Positions 17,566-24,902 of a DNA stretch of 64,000 bases are shown one piece after another. The position numbers and the translations under genes are program-made. Position 1 is the stretch's first letter; every line of letters begins with the position of its first letter. The notes below the pieces were generated by a model that saw only the letters and a program-made list of their open reading frames with translations, was not told where the DNA came from and did not search any database. Source of the stretch: Sphingobium sp. (GTDB lineage: Bacteria > Pseudomonadota > Alphaproteobacteria > Sphingomonadales > Sphingomonadaceae); contig JAGNYO010000003.1 of the NCBI GenBank assembly GCA_017984895.1, positions 1-64,000 on the forward strand. The letters run 5' to 3'.

Positions 17566-18543
17566 ATGCCCGGTAAGACCCTTTTTGGAATGACCGCCGC
17601 CGATGTCGCGACGCTGCTTGCGGCGGTGGCGACGCTCGCGGTGCTGTTCGCCATGTATATGGCGACAACCGTGCGCGATCCGATGGCCAAGCGGGTGAAG
17701 GCCCTCAATGAGCGGCGCGAGCAGTTGAAGGCCGGTATCACCGCCTCCACCGCCAAACGCCGCGCCCGGCTGGTCCATCAGCGCGAAAGCACGGACCTCA
17801 TGCGCCTGTTGCTGAAAAAGCTCCAGGTGTTGCAGGACGACCAGCTTCATATCGCGCAGAAGAAACTCGCGCAGGCGGGCATCCGCTCCAAGGATCTGGC
17901 GGTGGTCGTCATTTTCGGGCGCATGGTGCTGCCCATTGTGATCGGCGGCTTCGCGGCTTTCATGCTGTATGTCATGCGCGCCTATCCGGACTGGAGCGAT
18001 TTCAAGCGGTTCATGGCCTTCGCAGTCTGCCTGCTGGTGAGCTACAAGGTGCCGGACATCTATCTTTCCAACCTCATCACCAAGCGCTCCGCCGCGATCC
18101 GCAAGGGCCTCCCCGATGCGCTCGATCTGCTGGTCATCTGCGCCGAGGCCGGGCTTACCGTCGACGCCGCCTTTTCGCGCGTGTCGAGAGAGCTGGGCCG
18201 CGCCTATCCCGAGCTGGGCGACGAGTTTCAGCTTACCGCCATCGAGCTGTCCTTCCTCACCGAGCGGCGCCAGGCGTTCGAAAACCTCGCCAACCGCGTC
18301 AACCTTGAGGCGTTGAAGGGCGTGGTCACCACCATGATCCAGACCGAGAAATATGGCACACCGCTCGCTTCCGCGCTGCGCGTGCTCTCCGCCGAGTTCC
18401 GGCATGAGCGGATGATGCGCGCCGAGGAAAAGGCCGCGCGCCTGCCCGCGATCATGACCGTGCCGCTGATCCTGTTCATCCTGCCGACGCTGTTCGTCGT
18501 CATCCTTGGCCCGGCGGCCTGCTCGATCAGCAAGAATCTTTAA
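17566..18543 (+). CDS. tadC: Tad secretion inner-membrane protein TadC
   Basis: Second GspF-family platform protein (325 aa). N-terminal membrane segment (ATLLAAVATLAVLFAMYMA), a cytoplasmic stretch, two helices near residues 120-165, then the GspF domain with GLPDALDLLVICAEAGLTVDAAFSRV and YGTPLASALRVLSAEFR, and a C-terminal hydrophobic helix PAIMTVPLILFILPTLFVVI. An upstream in-frame start exists, but the ATG at 17566 gives the family length and follows tadB directly. Last gene of the cluster. Confidence 0.94.
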   Translation: MPGKTLFGMTAADVATLLAAVATLAVLFAMYMATTVRDPMAKRVKALNERREQLKAGITASTAKRRARLVHQRESTDLMRLLLKKLQVLQDDQLHIAQKKLAQAGIRSKDLAVVVIFGRMVLPIVIGGFAAFMLYVMRAYPDWSDFKRFMAFAVCLLVSYKVPDIYLSNLITKRSAAIRKGLPDALDLLVICAEAGLTVDAAFSRVSRELGRAYPELGDEFQLTAIELSFLTERRQAFENLANRVNLEALKGVVTTMIQTEKYGTPLASALRVLSAEFRHERMMRAEEKAARLPAIMTVPLILFILPTLFVVILGPAACSISKNL

Positions 18544-18604
18544 CGCTCGTATTGCTCCTCGCCCCCCTTCCCGGCCATAACCGGCGTGGGGAGAACACGC
18601 ACGC

Positions 18605-18904
18605 ATGTTTGACGAACAGATCGACGCAGGCGGACCACTCGTCAAATGGAGTGGCGACAAGGCGAGCTGGTATTTCGTGGTGCTGTCAGGCGATGTGGTG
18701 GGCGAGATCCATTATGCCGCAATGGGCCGCACCGGCGGCTTCGGCTCGGTCAAGGTGCGCGCAACCATCGGCAACACCACATGGGAGACTTCGCTGTTCC
18801 CCAGCAAGGAGTCGGGCGGCTTCGTGCTGCCGGTCAAGGCCGCGGTGCGCAAGGCGGAGGGGCTGAGCGAGGGGGATGCGATAAGCCTGACCCTGCGGGT
18901 CTGA
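18605..18904 (+). CDS. DUF1905 domain protein
   Basis: A 99-residue protein made of one DUF1905 beta-barrel domain: WYFVVLSGDVVGEI, GFGSVKVRATIGNTTWETSLFP, then GGFVLPVKAAVRKAEGLSEGDAISLTLRV. This is the family's full usual length when it lacks the C-terminal YdeI-like extension. Function unknown. It follows tadC by about 60 bases and may be cotranscribed, but is not a known pilus component. Convergent with the methyltransferase gene. Confidence 0.88.
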   Translation: MFDEQIDAGGPLVKWSGDKASWYFVVLSGDVVGEIHYAAMGRTGGFGSVKVRATIGNTTWETSLFPSKESGGFVLPVKAAVRKAEGLSEGDAISLTLRV

Positions 18905-18924
18905 CCGGCGCGAGAGGCGGATTA

Positions 18925-19671
18925 TCAGTCCGCCTCATATCCCTTCACCAGCTTGCATGCCCTGATCGCATCCGGGTCAGGCCGCGCGCCCACTGTCCGG
19001 AAGCGCGCCAGATACCCCCCGCTCGACGGGCGCGGCATCATTTCCATCAACCGATATCCCACCGATGCGAATTCGCAGGCTAGCAGCTTGGGCGGCGTGC
19101 CATGCTCCGAGGTCGGCCGGTCCGAATCGACGACGATCACTTCGCCCTCCGGCTTCAGCGCGGGCCGCATATGCCACAGGAAGGCGTAAGGCTCCTCGAT
19201 CTCGTGATACATATGGACCATGAAGATGCGGTCGAAGCTGCGCTCCGGCAAGCGGGGGTCGTCCGGCGTGCCGAGCCTGACCGAGACGTTGGACCAGTTT
19301 TCCCGGTTGATCCGCTGGCCCAGCGCATCGATCACCTCGGGCATGATGTCCTCGGCAAGCACACGGCCTTCCCGCCCTACCCGCTTTGCCAGACGCACGG
19401 TATAATAGCCCTCACCCGCGCCGATATCCGCCACCGTCATGCCCGGCGCCGCGCCCGCATGATCCATGATGTCCTGCGCCTCGCCGGCATGGTCGCGTGC
19501 TTCCTCGGTGGAATAACGCACCGATACGATCGGCGAAATCGGCCGATCCGCCTTCGGAAAACCCCGCGCGCTTTCCCGGCGATTGTCCGCCTCTCCGCCC
19601 AGCCTGTCGCACCCGCCCAGCATCAGCGCGCCGAACAGCGCGGGAACCAGAACCGGGCGGGCCAGGCTCAA
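18925..19671 (-). CDS. Lipoprotein-type class I SAM-dependent methyltransferase
   Basis: A 248-residue protein with a bacterial lipoprotein signal (LMLGGC, lipidated Cys near residue 21) fused to a Rossmann methyltransferase. SAM motif I is [17 protein letters not shown] near residues 79-95; VLAEDIMP and [16 protein letters not shown] follow as motifs II and the post-II region. A methyltransferase behind an export signal is unexpected, because SAM is cytoplasmic. It starts with TTG (19669-19671) overlapping the prfB stop as TTGA; no ATG or GTG nearby would keep the signal. Substrate unknown. Confidence 0.75.
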   Translation of the reverse strand: MSLARPVLVPALFGALMLGGCDRLGGEADNRRESARGFPKADRPISPIVSVRYSTEEARDHAGEAQDIMDHAGAAPGMTVADIGAGEGYYTVRLAKRVGREGRVLAEDIMPEVIDALGQRINRENWSNVSVRLGTPDDPRLPERSFDRIFMVHMYHEIEEPYAFLWHMRPALKPEGEVIVVDSDRPTSEHGTPPKLLACEFASVGYRLMEMMPRPSSGGYLARFRTVGARPDPDAIRACKLVKGYEAD

Positions 19672-20795
19672 TCGACATCCTCCACATCGACCTTCTCGCC
19701 CGTCACCTTCTGGCTCAGCGCCGCCGCCATATAGGGGTCGAGCGCGCCATCGAGCACATCGTCGGGCGAGGAGGACACCACCCCGGTGCGCAGATCCTTC
19801 ACCATCTGATAGGGCTGGAGCACGTAGGAACGGATCTGGTGGCCCCAGCCGATCTCGGTCTTGGCCTGATAATCGGTGGATGCCTCCGCCTCGCGCTTTT
19901 GCAGCTCCGCCTCATACAGCCGCGCTTTCAGCATGTTCATCGCGGTAGCGCGGTTCTTGTGCTGGCTGCGGTCGTTCTGGCAGGCGACGATGATGTTGGT
20001 GGGCACATGGGTGATGCGCACCGCCGAGTCGGTGGTGTTCACATGCTGCCCGCCCGCGCCCGATGCGCGATAGGTGTCGATCTTGAGGTCGGCGGGGTTG
20101 ATCTCGATGTCGATATTGTCGTCGATCACCGGATAGACCCAGACCGAGCTGAAAGACGTGTGCCGCCGCGCCGAGCTGTCGTAAGGCGAAATGCGCACGA
20201 GGCGGTGCACGCCGCTCTCGGTCTTGGCATAGCCATAGGCGTTCTCGCCCTTGATGAGCAACGTCGCGGATTTGATACCCGCCTGCTCGCCCGCCTGATA
20301 ATCGACGATCTCGACCTTGTAGCCGCGCTTTTCCGCCCAGCGCTGATACATGCGCTGGAGCATTTCGGCCCAGTCCTGGCTCTCGGTGCCACCTGCCCCG
20401 GCATGGATTTCGAGATAGGTGTCGGATGCATCCGCCTCCCCCGCGAGCAACGCCTTGATCTTGTCGTCGTCCGCCTTGGTGGCCAGCGCAGCGAGGCTGG
20501 CGACCGCCTCATCGCCCAGCGCGCTGTCCCCTTCCGCATCCGCCATTTCCAGCAGCTCGACCGTATCGAGCTTGTCTTTCTCGATCGCGCGGGTGGCGGA
20601 GATGGCGGTGTCGAGCCGGGTGCGCTCGCGCATTACCTCCTGCGCCTTTTTCTGGTCGTTCCACAGGCTCGGATCTTCGACGCGCGCGTTCAGCTCATCG
20701 AGCCGGCGCAGCGCGCGGTCCCAATCGAGGAAGCGGCGCAACAGGTCCAGCGCGGCATCGATACGGTCACAATAGGCTTGCGCTTCGGCGCGCAT
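19668..20795 (-). CDS. prfB: Peptide chain release factor 2
   Basis: Class I release factor for UGA/UAA (375 aa). Peptidyl-hydrolysis motif GGQ sits in [11 protein letters not shown] near residue 248; the codon-recognition loop reads [13 protein letters not shown] near 203, a Tyr variant of the usual SPF. GGAG lies 9 bases before the ATG at 20795, which is preferred over the frame opening at 20822. At the place of the classical +1 frameshift site this gene reads CTC GAT TGG in one frame, with no in-frame UGA, so the autoregulatory frameshift is absent. The lipoprotein methyltransferase is coupled at its stop. Confidence 0.96.
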   Translation of the reverse strand: MRAEAQAYCDRIDAALDLLRRFLDWDRALRRLDELNARVEDPSLWNDQKKAQEVMRERTRLDTAISATRAIEKDKLDTVELLEMADAEGDSALGDEAVASLAALATKADDDKIKALLAGEADASDTYLEIHAGAGGTESQDWAEMLQRMYQRWAEKRGYKVEIVDYQAGEQAGIKSATLLIKGENAYGYAKTESGVHRLVRISPYDSSARRHTSFSSVWVYPVIDDNIDIEINPADLKIDTYRASGAGGQHVNTTDSAVRITHVPTNIIVACQNDRSQHKNRATAMNMLKARLYEAELQKREAEASTDYQAKTEIGWGHQIRSYVLQPYQMVKDLRTGVVSSSPDDVLDGALDPYMAAALSQKVTGEKVDVEDVD

Positions 20796-20823
20796 GAGAA
20801 ATCTCCAGTGTAACATTCCCACA

Positions 20824-20899
20824 CCGTTCGCCCTGAGCGCAGTCGAAGGGCGGCTTGCTCAGGGACGCGAGCGGGCTTCGACAAGCTCAGCCCGAACGG
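20824..20899. repeat. Dispersed inverted repeat in the PBP1A-prfB gap
   Basis: CCGTTCGCCCTGAGC...GTCGAAG at the left (20824-20847) and CTTCGACAAGCTCAGCCCGAACGG (in two parts, 20876-20899) at the right form an imperfect 24-bp inverted repeat. This is a well-known intergenic palindrome of sphingomonads and several other proteobacteria. It would form a long hairpin between two minus-strand genes and may attenuate or stabilise the transcript. Confidence 0.8.
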
Positions 20900-20927
20900 G
20901 GCAAGGATCAAGGCTGATCTTCCGCCC

Positions 20928-23477
20928 CTAGTATATTCCGCCCTCGCGCTGCAAGAAATCACTGTCCTTGCTCGCCGCAGGGCCGCGGGCCGCGCGCGCC
21001 GCCTCGGCTTTCGCCTGCGCATCCAGTTCCTCCTTGCGGATGGTGCGGCGCGGCTCGGTTTCGGGCTTGAATGCTTCCCAGATCACGGCGGGCTTGGGGT
21101 CGTTGGTCGGCCATGCGCCATAGACCCGCTTGCCAGAGCGGCGGTCGATCCGCACCATGCGCACCCCGGCGGGCGCGACGAATGGCTCTTTCGGCATGTC
21201 CTTCAAAATCGGCGCCATCGCCTCTTTCCAGATCGGTGCGGATATCCGCCCGCCCTGCGCATAACCGCCCAGCGAACGCGGCGTATCATAGCCAAGATAT
21301 ACCCCCGCCACCAGATCGGGCGAGCCGCCGACGAACCACACGTTGGTCGGGCCATTGGTCGTGCCGGTCTTGCCAAACAGCGGCCGCCCCAGATCGGAAA
21401 GGACCGTGGCGGTGCCGCGCTGGATGACGCCTTCAGTGATGTGCACGATCTGATAGGCGGTCATCGGGTTCATCGCCTGCTTGCCGGAGCGCCCAAAGCG
21501 CGGCATCGGCTTGCCGTTCCAGTCCGGCGCGTTGCAGCCGTCGCAAGGCCGCCACTTGTCGGGCCAGATCACTTTGCCATGCCGGTCCTGCGCATAGTCG
21601 ATCACGCGCGGCGCATTGAGCCGGCCATGATTGGCGAGCGCCGCATAAGCGTTGACCATCTTTTCCACCGTCGTCTCGCCCGCGCCCAGCGCATAGGCGA
21701 GATAGGGTTGATAAGCGCCGATGTTCATCGCCTTGATCGTGCGCACCACGCGGTCCATGCCGGTTTGCGAGGCGGTGCGCACCGTCATCAGGTTGCGCGA
21801 TTGCTCGATGCCCCAGCGCATCGTGTGCGGCCCGCCCCCGCCCGCGTCGAAGTTCTTGAAGCATTTCTGCCCCAGCGACGCGGACTGCCAGACACAAAAC
21901 GGCCCATCGACGATGATCGTCGCGGGGGTCATGCCATTGTCCAGCGCGGCGGCATAGACGAACGGCTTGATCGTCGATCCCGGCTGGCGTTGCGCCTGCG
22001 TCACGCGGTTGTAGGAGGACAGGCTCGAATCGAACCCGCCCTGCATCGCATAGATGCGCCCCGTCCGCACTGCCTGCACCATCATGCCGCCCGATACCTC
22101 TGGCACACTGCGCAGCGCATAAGTGCTGCCGCCCATCGGCTTGACGGCGATGAGGTCGCCGGGCTTCAGCGCGTTAAACGCCGGGCCGCCACTCTTGCGA
22201 TAGGGCGTCTGCGCGAGGGACGCGGGCAAGGTGCCGCTTGTTTTGCCGGACAGGCCTAGCACCGCAGCCCCCCGATCCTTCGACACGACCACGGCCACGC
22301 GCCAATCCTGATAATCTATGCCCTTGAAACTACTGGCGAAGCGACTGCGCCACTGGCTATCCATCTCGATGCGGGCGATCGGGCCAGGCCAGCCATGCCC
22401 GCCCGAATAGCGCAGCAGGCCGTTGCGCAGCGCATCGCGGACCCGGCTCTGGATCGGGGCATCATAGGGCGCCCGAATCCACAGCCCCCCGGCATAGACG
22501 CTGTTGGGGCCATCCTTTTCCCCTTCGCCGAATTTCCCGATCAGGCGGCGGCGGATTTCTTCCATATAATAGCCACCCGCACTCGCCCGGCTGCTATCGA
22601 ACAGGGTGCCCAGTTGCGTTACGGTATCGATCGGGCGGGTGGTGGCATCGCGATATTGCGCATCGGTGATCCAGCCGTTCTGCTTCATCTCGCCCAGCGC
22701 CCAGTTGCGCCGCTCCAGCGCGCGGGCATGGCCCTTTTCCGTCTCGGGCCGATAATTGGATGGCCCCTTGGGCAAAATGGCAAGGAAGGCGAACTGGTGC
22801 AGCTTCAGCTCGCCCACGTCCTTGTTGAAATAGGCGCGGGATGCCGCCTGCACGCCATAGGCATTGCGGCCAAGAAAGATCTGGTTGAGATAGAGTTCGA
22901 GGATCTGCTGCTTGGTCATCGCCCGCTCGATGCGATAGGCGAGGATCATCTCCCTGATCTTGCGGGTGGGCGAATATTCGTCGCCCAGCAGCAGGTTTTT
23001 CGCGACCTGCTGGGTAATGGTGGAGCCACCCTTGGCGCGCTGGCCGGAGCCGATCTTGGACGCATAATCCACCACTGCGCCGGCCAGGCCGGTGAAATCG
23101 ACGCCGTGATGCGAGAAGAACGTCTTGTCCTCGGCCGACAGCACGGCGCGGATCAGCAAGGGCGGGAAATCGTCGTAATTGAGCTGCACGCGCCGTTCGC
23201 GGGCGAAGCTGTAGACGGGCACACCGTTGCGGTCACGCACCACGCTGGGCAGGGCCGGTTCATAGTCCGCCAGTGCCTCGGCATTGGGTAAATCGCGTGC
23301 GAAAATTACCCAAAACAGCACAAACAGCGCCAGAATCGCGCCCAGCATATACGTAGCGCGCCTTATCCAGCGCATGCGCCACCAGCCGGCCAGCCGCAAT
23401 CGCGCATCGCCCACCTGCCTGGTCACGCGATAGCTGAAGCTGTTCCCGCTGGTTTTTCCGGCTCCGGCGTCAATCAT
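20928..23477 (-). CDS. mrcA: Penicillin-binding protein 1A, bifunctional
   Basis: Class A PBP (849 aa) that polymerises and cross-links peptidoglycan. One membrane anchor (about residues 40-60). The glycosyltransferase domain has AVLSAEDKTFFSHHGVDFTG with the catalytic Glu, KGGSTITQQVAKNLLL and RKIREMILAYRIE. The transpeptidase domain has the SxxK motif in QPGSTIKPFVYA near residue 500 and KTG in FGKTGTTNGPTNVWFVG near 700. The charged C-terminal tail is rich in Ala, Arg and Lys. It lies 55 bases downstream of the amidase gene on the same strand, so the two probably share a transcript. Confidence 0.96.
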   Translation of the reverse strand: MIDAGAGKTSGNSFSYRVTRQVGDARLRLAGWWRMRWIRRATYMLGAILALFVLFWVIFARDLPNAEALADYEPALPSVVRDRNGVPVYSFARERRVQLNYDDFPPLLIRAVLSAEDKTFFSHHGVDFTGLAGAVVDYASKIGSGQRAKGGSTITQQVAKNLLLGDEYSPTRKIREMILAYRIERAMTKQQILELYLNQIFLGRNAYGVQAASRAYFNKDVGELKLHQFAFLAILPKGPSNYRPETEKGHARALERRNWALGEMKQNGWITDAQYRDATTRPIDTVTQLGTLFDSSRASAGGYYMEEIRRRLIGKFGEGEKDGPNSVYAGGLWIRAPYDAPIQSRVRDALRNGLLRYSGGHGWPGPIARIEMDSQWRSRFASSFKGIDYQDWRVAVVVSKDRGAAVLGLSGKTSGTLPASLAQTPYRKSGGPAFNALKPGDLIAVKPMGGSTYALRSVPEVSGGMMVQAVRTGRIYAMQGGFDSSLSSYNRVTQAQRQPGSTIKPFVYAAALDNGMTPATIIVDGPFCVWQSASLGQKCFKNFDAGGGGPHTMRWGIEQSRNLMTVRTASQTGMDRVVRTIKAMNIGAYQPYLAYALGAGETTVEKMVNAYAALANHGRLNAPRVIDYAQDRHGKVIWPDKWRPCDGCNAPDWNGKPMPRFGRSGKQAMNPMTAYQIVHITEGVIQRGTATVLSDLGRPLFGKTGTTNGPTNVWFVGGSPDLVAGVYLGYDTPRSLGGYAQGGRISAPIWKEAMAPILKDMPKEPFVAPAGVRMVRIDRRSGKRVYGAWPTNDPKPAVIWEAFKPETEPRRTIRKEELDAQAKAEAARAARGPAASKDSDFLQREGGIY

Positions 23478-23531
23478 GGCACCCGCCTGTAGGAGAAGTA
23501 GGACCGCTTGGCCAGCCTTTCACCATGGAAA

Positions 23532-24398
23532 TCATCGTGGATTAAGCCGCCGCGCAAAATGTATCTCGATCGCGCGCGCGATCCCCTCCGCCGTCTGTAT
23601 CTGCCCCTGCGCCGAGGATAGGCGCGCCACATCCTGGGCGCTGGTGATATAGCCCGCCTCGAACAGCACCGACGGAATATCGGGCGCCTTCAGCACTACC
23701 AGCGAGGCATAACGGTGCCAGGCGCCGCGAAAGGGCACAAAGGGAGTCGCCTCACGATAGAGCAGACGGGCGAACTCGGCGGACTGGGCCATCGCCTCGC
23801 GTTGCGAAAGGTCAATCAGGATTGAGCTGACCGTTCCCTCCTGCGTGCCAAGGTCGACACCATTGATGACATCGGCACGGTTTTCCCGCGCGGCGAGGCG
23901 GGCGGCCTCACGGTCTGACGCAGTTTCCGAGAGGGTATAGATGGTCGCGCCCTGCGCTGTGTCGTTGTCGGCTGCATCGGCGTGGAGCGAGATGAACAGA
24001 TCGGCACCCAGCCTGCGAGCGATTTCATAACGTTCCTGCAACAGGAGAAAGCGGTCATCCTCCCGCGTCAACGCCACGCGAGTCCGTCCCTCACGTAGCA
24101 GCCGCTCACGCAATGCCTGCGCGAGCGCCAGAGTGATTTCCTTCTCTCTTTGTCCCTTCGCCTGGTTGGCGGCGCCTGGATCATGCCCGCCGTGCCCGGC
24201 GTCGATCACGATTAGGGGACGAGAGGTATCTTTCGGCCCACTCACACGCGGCAGAGGCATTCCTTTAGCCGGTGGAGAGACGTGCACGGTGATGCTGTGT
24301 GTCCGTTTCGGCGGGCGCACATACCCCACCTGCGCAGAGGGCTGCGCATCGCCTGTTGCGAAAAGGAACGCGGATGCCATCAGCAGAAACGCCTTCAT
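23532..24398 (-). CDS. amiC: N-acetylmuramoyl-L-alanine amidase (AmiC type)
   Basis: Zinc amidase_3 family enzyme (288 aa) that cuts the stem peptide from glycan during daughter-cell separation. Signal peptide at residues 1-18. Zinc ligands appear in DAGHGGHDPGA (H69), in REKEI, in SLHADA (H139) and in VLFEAGYI near 246. The inserted helix region typical of EnvC-regulated amidases (SETASDREAARLAARENRADVI) lies between, which fits the EnvC-like activator encoded at 58093. No AMIN domain is visible; the spacer before the catalytic domain is only about 40 residues. Confidence 0.93.
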   Translation of the reverse strand: MKAFLLMASAFLFATGDAQPSAQVGYVRPPKRTHSITVHVSPPAKGMPLPRVSGPKDTSRPLIVIDAGHGGHDPGAANQAKGQREKEITLALAQALRERLLREGRTRVALTREDDRFLLLQERYEIARRLGADLFISLHADAADNDTAQGATIYTLSETASDREAARLAARENRADVINGVDLGTQEGTVSSILIDLSQREAMAQSAEFARLLYREATPFVPFRGAWHRYASLVVLKAPDIPSVLFEAGYITSAQDVARLSSAQGQIQTAEGIARAIEIHFARRLNPR

Positions 24399-24902
24399 GC
24401 GCCTCTATTCACCGCTAATATGCCTGCCGTCCAGCCGCGTTAACACAATATTTACCATGTTAGGCCGACTATCCTCATGCACTACAAACAAAAAATCCGG
24501 GGGCTGTTGCTCCCCGTGTGCAGTGGTGCTAGCTCATGGTGCGTGTTTTGCTGTCGGCTTTGTTAAAGTCATGACGCAAGGCGCGCTTACACGGCGGAGG
24601 AAGGTGTTCCCTGACTCTGCCCGTTATTAGACAGGTTGACGTTGCAATGAGGCATTTTTCCCAATCCGTTCGGGGCCGCGAAGCTGGCCTTGGCGCGCGG
24701 TTGGGCCTTTGGGACTCCGGCGCATTGACCGGCCATGCCCTTGCAGCAGACACGAATATCATAATCCTACCCAAACTTTTTGACCTAAACCGGGCACGCT
24801 CCCGCCACGCCCCTTCGGCGCAGCGGCGCGGCCCGTCCCTCATCAATCGCATGGCCCGGCGCACAGCTCTGCTACGGCCGCCCCATGCCTGGAGTTACCT
24901 GA
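24399..24902. other. 504-bp non-coding region upstream of rne
   Basis: No protein gene is supported in any frame. It lies between the divergent amiC and rne starts and so contains both promoters. A GGGGGC...GCTCCCC hairpin lies near 24499-24516, and T-rich tracts occur near 24490 and 24774. No promoter pair stands out clearly. In Escherichia coli the long rne 5' untranslated region mediates autoregulation by RNase E; a similar leader role here is inference only. Confidence 0.5.

Noticed and set aside
17422..18660. A 412-codon minus-strand frame over tadC
   Set aside because: Antisense to a well-identified GspF-family gene; no family resemblance.
20700..20795. A programmed frameshift in prfB
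   Set aside because: The reading frame is continuous, and the expected UGA at the shift site is absent.
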